From contig CM077676.1 in assembly GCA_039707655.1 (NCBI GenBank), forward strand, positions 426,785,379-426,849,378: 64,000 bases of DNA, written 5' to 3'. The notes below the pieces were generated by a model. It was not told where the DNA came from, ran no database searches, and worked only from the letters and a program-made list of their open reading frames with translations. Positions 34,034-45,320 of this stretch are shown piece by piece (within the stretch, counting starts at the first letter, position 1; the number at the start of each line of letters is the position of its first letter). This DNA comes from Elymus sibiricus. Taxonomy: Eukaryota > Streptophyta > Magnoliopsida > Poales > Poaceae. The position numbers and the translations under genes were made by a program.

Positions 34034-35458
34034 CGCCGTGGCATCGATGATCTGATCAATGCGAGGGAGGGCGAACGGGTCTTTGGGACAAGCCTTGTTG
34101 AGATCTGTGTAGTCAACACACATGCGCCAAGTGCCGTTTTTCTTTAGAACAAGCACTGGATTAGCCAACCACTGCGGGTGAAAAACTTCAATGATGAACC
34201 CGGCAGCTAGGAGCCGGGCTACTTCTTCCCCAATGACCTTGCGTCTCTTCTCGTTAAAACGACGGAGGAATTGTCGAACAGGCTTCATTTTCGGATCCAC
34301 ATTAAGGTGGTGCTCAGCGAGTTCTCTTGGTACACCTGGCATGTCAGAAGGTTTCCACGCGAAGATGTCCCGATTCTCATGGATGAACTCGATGAGCGCG
34401 CTTTCCTATTTGGGATCCATACTAGTCCCAATAGTGAACGTCTTGGACGGGTCACAAGAGACAAACTCAACCTGCTTGGTATCCTCGGCCGACTTAAACT
34501 TGAGTGGCGGGTCAGACTCTGCGATGGGTTTCTTCAAGGGCGTCATATCGACCGGGTCAACATTCGCAGTGTAGAATTTCAATTCTTCCGCCGCGCAAGC
34601 CGTCTCGGCATAGGCTGCATCCCCTTCCGCGCACTCAAGGGCGATCTTTCGATATCCATTAACTATGATAGTGTCGTTCGAACCAGGCATCTTGAGTTTG
34701 AGGTAGACATAGCAAGGTCGAGCCATAAAGCGAGCATAAGTCGGCCGCCCAAACAGGGCGTGATACGGGCTCTTGATTTTGACCACCTCAAAGGTCAAAG
34801 ACTCGCACCTGTAGTTATCATCAATGCCAAACGCGACGTCCAGCTTGATCCGCCCGATAGGATATGCAGACTTTCCGGGAACAATCCCGTGAAACATGGT
34901 GGAAGACGACTGGAGCTATTTTTCAGACAGGTTCATCCACCGGAAAGTGTCGTAGTACAAGATGTTTATGCTGCTTCCTCCGTCCATGAGCACTTTGGTG
35001 AGTGAATAGCCGCCCACTTGAGGCGCCACCACCAAAGCCAAGCAACCCGGACTGTCAACCCGGGGAGGATGGTCCTCTCTGCTCCATGTAATGGGCTGTT
35101 CCGACCAACGTAGATATAACGGGACCGCCGGCTCAACAACACTGACGGCTCGTTTCCGGAGTTTGCGATCTCGTTTGTCAGTATGAGTCGTGAACACATG
35201 GTACTGCCCACTATTCAGCTGCTTCGGATTACTCTGAAAACTAGATTGATTGCCATGCTGATGATTGCCCTGCTATTGACTTCCTTGCCCCGAATGCTGA
35301 TTGCCACCGTTGTTGCTAGAACCCTGGTAACCTGCACCTGAGCCGCCCAGGCCATGAAACCCCGGGTTATGAAAACTGCCGGACGAGCCGGCGCTAGGCT
35401 GCCCTGGGTTGCCTCCGCCGCCGCCTTGACGGTTCTGAAAGAACTGCTCGCCGAAAGC
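34034..35458 (-). pseudogene. Gypsy gag-pol of A: gag tail, protease and N-terminal RT
   Basis: Same frame as gag. The protease active site LMDGGSSINILYYD is at about 34960-35000, with the downstream flap-like part FHGIVPGKSAYPIG and SPYHALFGRPTYARF. The RT N-terminus follows (KMKPVRQFLRRF, VARLLAAGFIIEV, NPVLVLKKNGTWRMCVDYTDLNKACPKD, PRIDQIIDAT). In-frame stops interrupt it near 35272, at 34913-34915 and at 34403-34405, besides the stop at the gag end near 35460. Protease would cleave the polyprotein. DGGSS instead of DTGSS is normal for this group of grass elements. Confidence 0.88.
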
Positions 35459-37242
35459 CTACATTATGTGACGGTTCTCCCAAGAGTGGGTTGACGGCTT
35501 ATTAGGGAGGCTGTGCTTTGGGCATGGGCCTTTGAGGGCTTCCTCAAAATTACGGGGCTTGTTGCCACTATAGGATCTTCCCGAATTATTCCCCTTCGGG
35601 TATTTGTAACCAGTGTTGGTATTGGCGACCAAATCTGATCCTCCTTCCTGATTCTTACGCTTCCCTCCATTACCATGATTTCCATTGTTCCCTGAATTGT
35701 TCTGCCGGTTACCCTTGCCACCATTGTTTTTCTTTCCCTTGCCAGTCTGGTCATCGTCTGGGCTGGGATCCTTCGTGGTGTCTGACTCGGCATACCTGGT
35801 GAGGACATCCATGAGCTCGCCCATATCCTGAACCTTCCGCTTGAGCCGGCCCAGTTTCTGCACGAGCGGCTCAAAGTGGCAGTTTTTCTCCAAGTTCAGA
35901 ACCGCCTGAGCCGCCGTGATGCTGTCGGAGGCGTGAATAATTTCTGCAACCCGGCGTGTCCAGTGATGGGCCGACTCACCCTCACGTTGGATGCAGTGCT
36001 GAAGATCGACGATCATCATCGGGCGCTTGCAGGTTCCCTGGAAGTTCTTGATGAAACGGTCCTTCAACTCCGCCCAGGTGTTAATAGAGTTAGGGGGCAA
36101 GTTTTTCAACCATGTACGAGCCGGCCCTTCCAACATCGTCGTCAGGTACTTGGCGCAGACAGCGTCGCTGACATCCAGCATGTCCATGGCTATTTCGTAG
36201 CTCTCAATCCAAGCTGTCGGCTCAAGGTCAGCCGTGTAATTTGGAACCTTACGAGGGCCTTTGAAGTCCTTGGGCATGCGCTCGTTGCGTAAAGCTGGCA
36301 CCAAACACGGTATCCCGATAGTCCTGCTACTGGAAGTCAACTGGGTTGTGACAAGCGGCGCTTGAGCCGCCGCATTCGCCGCCTTCGCTGCTCGCTGAGC
36401 CCGAGCCGTGTCAACGATCTCCTGGGCGTTAAGGGGCTCACGGCGCGACGGGTCATGAGGCTGCTCACGATGTCGACGAGCACTGCTAGAGACAGCCGGC
36501 GACTCATCATGGCGGCTCCTGCTTCGGCTCGGAAGCGTGGTAGAGTGGATTCGCTGCCGACTATAGGAGTAGTTTGCCTGCTGAGCAACTACAGTTTTTA
36601 ACTTCTCAATGGAATTCCGGGCTTCAATCTCAATCGGTGAGTTTCCCGTGATTGGGAGCGCGGCCAGGTTGGTCGCTGCTACCACCAAGTTGTCCAAAGG
36701 GTTGGTAAAGTGACCCGCCGGCATGAGGAAACGATGCGGAGACGTCTGAACCGGCGGGAGTCGCTGGACTGGCTCTTGTGGGCGCTGCTGAGCCGGTTGA
36801 CGCGGTTGACCCGACGACGGCTGCCTGCCTCCGTTCGGGGGCACAAGTGGTGCTTCCGGGGTGCCTGCCCCAGCCCCCTGAACAGGCGCATCCTGTGGCG
36901 TATTAAACAGACGCATGGGCTCATAATTGGGCGGTAGACGGCTCATATGGCGCCTCTGATGAACCGCCTCTGAGGCACTCTGTCGGAGCCCCATGCGCCA
37001 GGCTTCGGCTTTCAGGCGCTCTAGCTCGGCCTGGATTTGAGACTGCAACTCCGCCATGCGAGTGTTTTCAGCGTCGATATCTGCCTGTACCTTAGCCATC
37101 TGCTCGCGGAGCTTAGTTACCTTCGTGTTGCGTTCCGCCTGGTTTTCTGCGGTCACCGGTGTCGCAAGGAGCATCACCAGGGCGGTTGCCAATTCTGTCA
37201 AGGCCTGAGCTGGCGGTACGGCTGAGCCGGCCCCTGAGGTGC
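35459..37242 (-). pseudogene. Gypsy gag of A, main part
   Basis: Reads leftward from the CACTA insertion point. It starts with a coiled-coil stretch (TVTAENQAERNTKVTKLREQ, DAENTRMAELQSQIQAELER), then a proline/arginine-rich linker, and the capsid core (YTADLEPTAWIESYEIAMDM, YLTTMLEGPARTWLKNLPPN, WAELKDRFIKNFQGTCKRP, ESAHHWTRRVAEIIH). A basic, Asn/Gly-rich tail follows and a stop after ENRHIM near 35460. The N-terminal part is at 44778-45252, beyond CACTA element E. Confidence 0.9.
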
Positions 37243-37284
37243 CACTAGTAGAAAACAGACCTTTTTTCCAAAGCATTAGTCCCG

Positions 37285-37525
37285 GTCTGGTTTTGAACCG
37301 GCACTAATGTGACCATTAGTCCCGGTTCGGGACGGGCATCATTAGTCGCGGTTCGTTCCAGACCTTTAGTCCCGGTTCGTAACACGAACCGGGACTAAAG
37401 GGGTTGTGCCAGGCTGGTGTCAGCCTGGGGCCCCACGATTACCTTTAGTCCCGGTTCGTGGCACGAACCGGGACTATAGGCTCACCTTTAGTCCCGGTTC
37501 GTGCCACGAACCGGGACTAAAGATC
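37285..37525. repeat. Left subterminal repeats of CACTA element E
   Basis: Several copies of TTAGTCCCGGTTCG in both orientations, including near-perfect hairpins such as CCCGGTTCGTAACACGAACC near 37375 and CCGGTTCGTGCCACGAACCG near 37495. In CACTA elements such sites are bound by the element's proteins. Confidence 0.85.
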
Positions 37526-38034
37526 CCCTATATGAGTTCGGCCAGCCCGAGCACAGTACTTCTCCCTGTTTTTCCCCTTCTTCCCCTCCTTTGTTCTTCC
37601 TCTTCCTCGAGCTCATCCTCCATTTTTGCCAAAATTTGTCAAGATTTGGAGGCACCCCATCCATCCAAGTGTTCACAAAGGTTAGCAACTTTGTCCTTTC
37701 ATCTCTCATTGCTAGATTAGCTCTTGCAATGCTCTATAAGTATAGTGATTTGTGGGTTTTAGTTTGGGAGTATTTATATGTGGTAGTTCATTTGATTTAT
37801 ATGCAATTTGAGCTCAAATTAACTTCTTACTTTGCATGTGTAGGTGTGGTTTACTTAGTGCCTTCCCGTCCCCGTCCTAACCACCGTCGATCGCCCGCAC
37901 CGTCCCGTCGCCGGCACCACCTTGGTGAGCCTCTTGTTCTTATCCTTTTTATAAAAAAAAATCATGTTTGTAAGATTTAGATAGTTACTTGTATAGTTTT
38001 CTTACCTATATGGTTGTTTGTTATACATAGTGCC

Positions 38035-38486
38035 ATGGTTTTGATATCCGTCCCCGTCGGCCCTCGTCTGGTTTATGATTCAGATGTGGTATATACTCTC
38101 TTTTATAACTGTTTGTTGCATTTCGTGTTTATGACAATTATGCCCATCAAGTTGACATAGATATTTTTATCTAGGAGGTATGTGAACCGGAAATTGCAAC
38201 CGACATAGATATTCTTGTCAAGAAGTTAAATTTAGTTGAAAAAGAAAACGAGTATTTGAAAGAAAAATTGAAAAGAGTTGAAGAAGAGAAGATGAAACTG
38301 GAGTTGTATGTTTCCGATGTCGTCGATGATCACAAGATCAAGATGGATGCAATGCGCTTGAAGATTAGAAAAATTAAAAAATATGCCATTGATAGTGAGG
38401 CTTGGTATCACTATGCTGTTGGATCAATTGTTACCTTAGTTGCGATCTTGATCGCATTTGTTGTTGCATTTAAATGCTTTAGCTAG
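38035..38486 (+). CDS. Small coiled-coil, single-membrane-segment protein of E
   Basis: Predicted two exons, 38035-38088 and 38175-38486 (GT at 38089, AG at 38173-38174), joined in phase 0 to give about 121 residues starting MVLISVPVGPRLVYDSDV. The second exon begins EVCEPEIATDIDILVKKLN, has a strongly charged helix with heptad-like spacing (LVEKENEYLKEKLKRVEEEK, KMDAMRLKIRKIKKYAID), then a hydrophobic segment VGSIVTLVAILIAFVVAFKC at the C-terminus. That layout suggests a tail-anchored membrane protein with a cytosolic coiled coil. I do not recognise a named family. It lies ~90 bp upstream of the transposase and is intact. The exon structure is inferred; the minimum supported frame is 38256-38486. 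Confidence 0.6.
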
Positions 38487-38578
38487 AGAGTTTGTATGTT
38501 GCTTTATGAGAACAAGTGTGTATGAACTTTATGTATGAACTTGTATTAATTTGGTCTTTTCGGTGTTGTGTAATGAAG

Positions 38579-41500
38579 ATGAGCCGGCAATGGATGTACG
38601 ATGACCGATGCTCTCCCCAGTTCATTAATGGCGTGCATACTTTTCTGGTTGCGGCTGAGGCAAACAAGCGGGCGGATGGTTTTATGTATTGTCCATGTAC
38701 TGGCTGTAAGAATGATCGAAATTACTCTAACTCAAGAACCATTCACGTCCACCTGTTTGAGTCCGGTTTCATGTCCGGCTATAACTGTTGGACCAAGCAC
38801 GGAGAAAGAGGGGTCCTAATGGAAGAGAATGAAGAAGAAGAGGATGACGACAGCTATCCTGGCCATGGGTTCCATGAATACGATGGTACAACAATGGGGG
38901 AAGAAGCTGAGCCGGCAATGCAGGAAGGAGCTGAAGAAGAGGCATCAGATGAGCCCGCTGATGATCTTGGTCGGGCCATTGCCGATGCAAAGAGAAACTG
39001 CGCAAGTGAACAGGAGAAGCTGAAGTTGCAGTGCATGTTAGAGGATCACAAGAAATTGTTGTACCCAAATTGCGAAGATGACAAGAAAAAGCTGGGTACC
39101 ACACTGGAATTGCTGCAATGGAAGGCAGAGAATGGTGTACCTGACAAGGCATTTGAAAAGTTGCTGAAAATAATGAAGAATAAGTTACCAAAGGACAACG
39201 AATTGCCCGACAGTACGTACGAAGCAAAGAAGGCCGTCTGCCCTCTAGGATTAGAGGTGCAGAAGATACATGCATGCCCAAATGACTGCATCCTCTACCA
39301 CGGTGAGTACGAGGATTTGAATGCATGCCCGGTATGCTGTGCATTGCGCTATAAGATCGGCCACGATGACCCTGGTGATGTTGCGGGCGAGCGCCCCAGG
39401 AAGAAGATTCCTGCCAAGGTGATGTGGTATGCTCCTATAATACCACGGTTGAAACGTTTGTTCCAAAACAAAGAGCATGCCAAGTTGATGCGATGGCACA
39501 AAGATGACCGTAAGAAAGACGGAAAGTTGAGAGTACCCGCTGACGGATCACAGTGGAGAAAAATCGAGAGAAAGTGGAAGGACTTTGCAGATGACGCAAG
39601 GAACATATGGTTTGGTTTAAGTGCAGATGGCATCAATCCTTTTGGGGAGCAGAGCAGCAATCATAGCACCTGGCCTGTGACTCTATGTATCTATAACCTT
39701 CCTCCTTGGTTGTGCATGAAGCGGAAGTTCATTATGATGCCAGTGCTCATCCAAGGCCCCAAGCAATCCGGCAACGACATTGATGTGTACCTAAGGCCAT
39801 TAGTCGAAGAACTTTTAGAGCTGTGGAATGGAAAAGGTGTACATGCGTGGGATGAGCACAAACCGCAGGAATTTGACCTGCGAGCATTGCTGTTTGTAAC
39901 CATCAATGATTGGCCTGCTCTCAGTAACCTTTCAGGACAGACAAACAAGGGATACCACGCATGCACGCACTGTTTAGATGATACCGATAGTATATATTTG
40001 GATAAATGTAAGAAGAATGTGTACCTGGGGCATCGTCGATTTCTTCAGAGCAGGCATCCCGTAAGAAAGAAAGGCAAGCATTTCAAAGGTGAGGCAGATC
40101 ACCGGAAGAAGCCTCGCCACCGTACTGGTGATGATATACTTGATATGGTCAAGGATTTAAAAGTAATCTTTGGAAAGGGTCCTGGCGGACAATCTATTCC
40201 GAATGACGCTGACGGACGCGCACCCATGTGGAAGAAGAAATCTATATTTTGGGACCTACCCTATTGGAAAGACGTAGAGGTCCGCTCTGCAATCGACGTG
40301 ATGCACGTGACGAAGAATCTTTGCGAGAACCTGCTAGGCTTCTTGGGCGTGTATGGGAAGACAAACGATACACCGGAGGCACGGGAGGACCAGCAACGTA
40401 TGCACGGAGAAGACGGCATGGATCCAAAGCAGTTTCAGGGTCATGCCAGCTACGCTCTTACCAAAGAAGAGAAGGAAATCTTCTTCGAATGCCTGCTCAG
40501 TATGAAGGTCCCGTCTGGCTTCTCGTCGAATATAAAGGGAATAATAAATATGGCAGAGAAAAAGTTCCAGAACCTAAAGTCTCATGACTGCCATGTGATT
40601 ATGACGCAACTGCTTCCGGTTGCATTGAGGGGGCTTCTACCGGAAAACGTTCGATTAGCCATTGTGAAGCTATGTGCATTCCTCAATGCAATCTCTCAGA
40701 AGGTAATCGATCCAGAAATCCTACCAAGGTTAGAGAATGATTTGGTGCAATGTCTTGTCAGTTTCGAGTTGGTGTTCCCACCATCCTTCTTCAATATCAT
40801 GACGCACGTCCTAGTTCACCTAGTCGAGGAGATTGCCATTCTGGGTCCTGTATTTCTACACAATATGTTCCCCTTTGAGAGGTTCATGGGAGTCTTAAAG
40901 AAATATGTTCGTAATCGTGCTAAGCCAGAAGGAAGCATCTCCAAGGGCCATGAAACAGAGGAGGTCATTGAGTTTTGTGTTGACTTTATTCCTGACATTA
41001 AGCCGATTGGTGTTCCTGAATCGCGGCATGAGGGCAGACTGGGTGGAAAAGGCACGCTAGGAAAGAATTCAGTAATATGCCGGGACGGGCATTCTTTGGC
41101 GCAAGCACACTACACAGTTGTACAAAGTTCCGCCTTGGTGGCTCCGTATATCGAGCAACACAAGAATATTCTATGCTCCAAACACCCGGAGCAGTCTGAC
41201 GACTGGATTACACATGAACAAACTGTGACTTTCGCCGGTTGGTTGCAGACACGTCTCATGCATGACGACACTGTTGCAGATGACCTGTACTTGCTGTCCA
41301 AGTTACCATCTTCGACTATATTGACTTTCAAAGGGTACGAGATAAATGGGAATACATTTTACACAATCGCCCAAGATAAAAAGAGCGCCAACCAAAACAG
41401 TGGTGTCCGCTTTGATGCAGCAAACACCAATAGGCCAAAGGACACATATTATGGTTACATAGAGGAGATATGGGAACTTGACTATGGACTTGGTTTGAAG

Positions 41501-41800
41501 GTCCCTTTGTTTCGGTGCAAATGGGTCAATCTGAGAGGAGGCGGGGTAAAGGAAGACCCGCAGTACGGAATGACAACAGTGGATCTCAACAATCTTGGGT
41601 ACGCAGACGAACCATTCGTCCTAGCCAATGATGTGGCGCAGGTTTTCTATGTGAAGGACATGTCTACCAAGCCGAGAAAAAGAAAAGATAAGGAAGCGAA
41701 TACATCATACGATGAGCTAAAGTGCCACATAGTTCTTTCAGGGAAAAGAAACATCGTGGGAGTGGAGGACAAGACTAACTGTGAGCTAATGCACTGCTAG
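38579..41800 (+). CDS. TNP2-type CACTA transposase
   Basis: 1073 codons from MSRQWMYDDRCSP; an ATG two codons upstream (38573) is equally possible. In order: a transposase-associated N-terminal domain with C/H residues (residues ~1-80, YCPCTGCKND); an acidic linker (~81-130); the transposase core of the Transposase_21 family (~255-490: MWYAPIIPRLKRLF, GLSADGINPFG, NDIDVYLRPLVEEL, a C..C..H patch at CTHCLDD); a DUF4218-like region (~690-800: SFFNIMTHVLVHLVEE, MFPFERFMGVLKKYVRN); and a DUF4216-like region (~930-1010). It would cut and join the element's ends in the nucleus. No stop or frameshift is seen. Assignments are from memory of the family. Confidence 0.92.
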   Translation: MSRQWMYDDRCSPQFINGVHTFLVAAEANKRADGFMYCPCTGCKNDRNYSNSRTIHVHLFESGFMSGYNCWTKHGERGVLMEENEEEEDDDSYPGHGFHEYDGTTMGEEAEPAMQEGAEEEASDEPADDLGRAIADAKRNCASEQEKLKLQCMLEDHKKLLYPNCEDDKKKLGTTLELLQWKAENGVPDKAFEKLLKIMKNKLPKDNELPDSTYEAKKAVCPLGLEVQKIHACPNDCILYHGEYEDLNACPVCCALRYKIGHDDPGDVAGERPRKKIPAKVMWYAPIIPRLKRLFQNKEHAKLMRWHKDDRKKDGKLRVPADGSQWRKIERKWKDFADDARNIWFGLSADGINPFGEQSSNHSTWPVTLCIYNLPPWLCMKRKFIMMPVLIQGPKQSGNDIDVYLRPLVEELLELWNGKGVHAWDEHKPQEFDLRALLFVTINDWPALSNLSGQTNKGYHACTHCLDDTDSIYLDKCKKNVYLGHRRFLQSRHPVRKKGKHFKGEADHRKKPRHRTGDDILDMVKDLKVIFGKGPGGQSIPNDADGRAPMWKKKSIFWDLPYWKDVEVRSAIDVMHVTKNLCENLLGFLGVYGKTNDTPEAREDQQRMHGEDGMDPKQFQGHASYALTKEEKEIFFECLLSMKVPSGFSSNIKGIINMAEKKFQNLKSHDCHVIMTQLLPVALRGLLPENVRLAIVKLCAFLNAISQKVIDPEILPRLENDLVQCLVSFELVFPPSFFNIMTHVLVHLVEEIAILGPVFLHNMFPFERFMGVLKKYVRNRAKPEGSISKGHETEEVIEFCVDFIPDIKPIGVPESRHEGRLGGKGTLGKNSVICRDGHSLAQAHYTVVQSSALVAPYIEQHKNILCSKHPEQSDDWITHEQTVTFAGWLQTRLMHDDTVADDLYLLSKLPSSTILTFKGYEINGNTFYTIAQDKKSANQNSGVRFDAANTNRPKDTYYGYIEEIWELDYGLGLKVPLFRCKWVNLRGGGVKEDPQYGMTTVDLNNLGYADEPFVLANDVAQVFYVKDMSTKPRKRKDKEANTSYDELKCHIVLSGKRNIVGVEDKTNCELMHC

Positions 41801-41811
41801 CTAGCTACCCT

Positions 41812-44186
41812 GTGGATGATATCAAAGACAGGACTAACTGTGAGCTAAACATGAAAGTGAAGAACTTATCCATGAAGGTGGCGGACGGCTATGCTTTAGC
41901 AAATCCCCCTGAAGCAACCTTCCATTGCAATCCCATTCCAGCTGGCTATGCTCGTGTCGGGGTTGATAAAGTGATGTCAGGATATCACGAGCTACAACTT
42001 GACATTCTTGGAGGTGACGAGAAGAGAACACTGGGAGAGGCCATACATCGTATCATTCTATGGAAAAAGGATTGCATCGTCTTTCCAAGGCCACCGACTC
42101 CTCCTCCTCCAAGTCCGCCGCCGCGTCAGTCGATTCCTCCTCCTCCAAGTCCGGCACCGCGTCAGCCGACTCCTCCTCCATGTCCGGCATGGCGTCAGCC
42201 AACTCCTCCTCCTCCAAGTCCGCCGGCACCGCGTCAGCCGACTCCTCCTCCAAGTTCGGCACGACGTCAGCCTAAGCAACAATGGAAGAGAGAGGCAGCA
42301 GCTACGACGGCTAGCGGTACAACAGACATGAAATTCAAATATGGTCCAAGCCTCAAGCCTCTTCTGAAGTTGTCTTACCACCTGACTCAGGAGGAACTCG
42401 ACGACGCATGTGATGCCCAATTGAAGGCCCATTTTGCACCGAAACCGCCCGCGTCGCCAAAGGAGAAAGTACATGTGCATGTCTCATAACACTTTATTGA
42501 TATGGCTCGACCGGCTGACAATCAGAAGGACTCCGACTATGTGCGGTCTATCAAGAAGTCATATTTAGCAGGGCAAAAGGAGTTGAGCTCGAGCTCGAGC
42601 CAAGCAGTTGGCAAAAAAAGCGGGAAAACTGTTCCCCAGCTGGGAGAACAGGCAGTGCAATCGATCCCCCCGCTCATTGTACAAACACATGTGAGTACCG
42701 CCGATCGGCTGGTAATAACCAACGATCTTAGAAGGCAGGCTAAAGAGGCCGGTGTCACTGTTGAACAACTCCTAGGCCTTTAGGAAATCCCCGGGATTAC
42801 AGAGGAGGAAGTAAAATACCAATATGTCCGTGGCAAACCTCTGGTCAAGCCTGACGATGTCAAGCTTCTACCAACGAGAATGTACAATTTGCATACGTGG
42901 TACATGCAAGAAACAACAAATACCAATCAAGAGTCCCTCATGGTGAAAGTCAAGAGAAAGCATTACTTCCGTAAAAAAGATTTGTGGATTCATTATTCAG
43001 AGTTGTTTCAGTTATTCCAACAAGACGCACTCGACAAATCTATCGTCAGTTGCTATTGTCTGTAAGTGATTTCTTTCTGTAATTTAAGTCTCTAGCTAGC
43101 TAGCTAGATGTGCTCTCGTTCATTACCTGTAATTATCCTCACTATATTCTTTTCTGTGGTATTATGCAGAATGAAGATGTATGAAATGCAAAAAGTTGGA
43201 CGCTATGGCATTGGGTTCATTGACCCAAATACGGTTAATCAGGCGATATGGGAAGATCAATATTCGAGAAAAGACACAGAGAGATTCCTGCTAGAGTTTT
43301 TGAAGCAACTAAACACCCAACCAGAAATACTACTTCCTTACAACTTCGGGTGAGTGTTACTATATCTTGTACTACCAATTCTATTTTTTGCTTACTAGAT
43401 GTTAATAAGTGTAGTTGATGAGTTATGCACATGCCCGCTTATTTATAAAAAACGTGTGCGCATGCAGTTACCACTGGATCTTGTTAATCATTGAAGTTGA
43501 CAAGGGAAAAGTTGAAGTACTGGACTCACTATATAAGAATCCATCCGAATACGCAACCGTGAGGGGGATGGTCGACAGGTAATTTCAATCATTATCGCAC
43601 TATGTCGGCCTCTTTACTTCATTTCCTGATATCAACTAGTTAATAACTCCTTTATTCATTTTCTTTGCCGGCGGGCAGGGCTTGGCAAAAGTTCATCAAA
43701 GAGGTCCCCGGCGAATGGAAACAACAGCTGAAATGGGTGCGACCCAAGGTAATTAAGTAGTACTAGCTAGCTATGTCCGTGCATCTCTTTAATTCTAGTT
43801 TCAATACCATTATCATGCTTGATTAATTATTACCTGATTGAATTTTATTCTCGTAAAGTGCATGAAGCAGGAGCAGGGGAATGCTTTATGCGCATACTAC
43901 GTTTGCGAGAACATTCGCATGATCACGTCTGAAAGGAGCAGAGATGAAAGAAATCTTTGGGTACGTTTGCCAGAACACTATCCATAATTTTTTTATCATG
44001 ATCTAGCTAATATATATACACACAACTAATATATTCATATTGATCTCCTGATTATAGCTGATGGAGATGCGGGGCCAGCTCCTACCAACGGCTCGCGTAC
44101 GAGCAATTCAAGAGGAAATAGCTGGATTTCTGCTCAACCAGGTCATAGATCCCAAAGGAGAATACCATTACAAGATCAAGCAGTAA
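41812..44186 (+). pseudogene. CACTA second gene with Ulp1-like cysteine protease domain
   Basis: The first part (41812-42489) contains ATFHCNPIPAGYARVGVDKV followed by a proline repeat (RQPTPPP-like, about 42090-42260). After an in-frame TAA (42487-42489) the same frame continues MARPADNQKDSDYVRSIKKS, then an in-frame TAG (42781-42783), then EIPGITEEEVKYQYVRGKPL. Introns with GT-AG ends are 43062-43169, 43350-43467, 43579-43678, 43749-43858 and 43961-44057. The C-terminal exons form a C48 (Ulp1/SENP) fold with His in YHWILL (43472-43474), Asp in VLDSL (43523-43525) and Cys in NALCAYYVC (43889-43891). The two stops make full translation doubtful. Confidence 0.8.
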
Positions 44187-44214
44187 TGCCCTGCATATGT
44201 AATGATCCGCAAAT

Positions 44215-44345
44215 TGTAGGAGAAATTGTATATATATATATGTATGTGAATGGTCGTCGTACGATAAATTCGATGATATATATATATATATATGATCGGT
44301 TCTACGAGAAATTCTATTTATATATATATGCACAACGTGTACAGT
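44215..44345. repeat. (TA)n-rich microsatellite in E
   Basis: Three runs of TATATATA-type sequence (near 44230, 44277 and 44320) just downstream of the protease gene. Simple repeat, no coding content. Confidence 0.9.
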
Positions 44346-44484
44346 ATGTAGTAGCGTAATATATGTTTGAAATGAAAAATAATTAAATGGAAAACACAAA
44401 ATTAAAAGGAAAAATAAACCATAATTAATTCATAAACCCCTAAAGGATTAAAAGGAAAAATAAACCAAAATTAAAAGAATTAAA

Positions 44485-44760
44485 TACTTTTAGTCCCGGT
44501 TGGTGTTACCAACCGGGACTAAAGGTCCCCCAGCCCACGGCGCCGGCAGGTGCCACGTGGTGGGCCTTTAGTGCCGGTTGGTGTTACCAACCGGGACTAA
44601 AGGTCCCCCAGCCCACGGCGCCGACAGGTGCCACGTGGTGGGCCTTTAGTGCCGAGCCATGTTGAACCGGGACTAAAGGGGGGGGGCCTTTAGTCCCCAG
44701 CCTTTAGTGCCGGTTGGACAACCGGCACTAAAGGCCCTTACGAACCGGCACTATAGGCCG
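44485..44760. repeat. Right subterminal repeats of E, with an ~85-bp duplication
   Basis: The block TTAGTCCCGGTTGGTGTTAC ... CCACGTGGTGGGCC occurs twice in tandem (about 44490-44572 and 44573-44646) with few changes. Each copy has the palindrome CCGGTTGGTGTTACCAACCGG. Further TTTAGTGCCGG and CCGGCACTAAA arms follow to the terminal repeat. Confidence 0.88.
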
Positions 44761-44777
44761 ATTCTGCACTAGTGTGC

Positions 44778-45252
44778 CAGTTCCCGTTGCTGCGCCAGCC
44801 GCCGTGGAGTTAAGGGCCGGGGCTGAGCCGGCCATATAAACAGCAGCCCGGGGGGGCGTGCCGTAGGAGTCCTGAGCCGCCGCCTCGTCGGAATAGCCCC
44901 CAAGCCCGCCATCGTAAAGCGGGAGGATCGACTCGGTCTCGCCCACCGAGGACTCGCCATCAGAGTAGACGAGGGTTTCGCCTCTGGACGCCGAGTTATC
45001 TGCAAGGTCCACCCCCTGGGTGAAACCGATGAAGACGTGCTTCCGGCCGGCTTGAGCCTGGGCGGGTTGCGCGCGCCGAGCCGGCTCGACGATGTCGGTG
45101 CAGATGTCTGGCTCGGGTTCAGATCCACCGGCTTTGCCGATGAAGACGTGGATTCCGCCGAAGGGGACCCGGTACCCGTACTCGATTGAGTCGGCCTCAG
45201 GGCCCCATCCTAAATCGTCGATGTAGAGCCTGCCGCGGCGACTCTTGGTCAT
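44778..45252 (-). pseudogene. Gypsy gag of A, N-terminal part
   Basis: Starts at the ATG of MTKSRRGRLYIDDLGW (45250-45252), about 70 bp after the primer site, and runs leftward until CACTA element E cuts it. It shows a repeated phrase HVFIG (VFIGKAGG, VFIGFTQG) and acidic, Ser-rich text (SDGESSVGETESILPLYDGG). The reading frame could extend upstream through the primer site, but the first ATG after that site is the likeliest start. Confidence 0.75.
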
Positions 45253-45320
45253 GCGGCCGATCACGTATCCCTCGATCCCTGCGGGAGTTCCTTTCAAGTA
45301 CTCAACACCACCGAGCGAGA

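Larger units (their letters stand above)
37243..44774 (+). mobile_element. E: CACTA DNA transposon inserted in gag of A
   Basis: 7532 bp, starting CACTAGTAGAAAAC and ending with the inverted ...TTCTGCACTAGTG, flanked by the 3-bp duplication TGC (37240-37242 and 44775-44777). Both ends carry subterminal repeats built on TTAGTCCCGGTT and its complement. It encodes a small coiled-coil membrane protein (38035-38486), a TNP2-type transposase (38579-41800) and a second gene with a Ulp1-like protease (41812-44186), all on the plus strand, opposite to A. The uninterrupted transposase frame suggests fairly recent activity. Confidence 0.95.
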
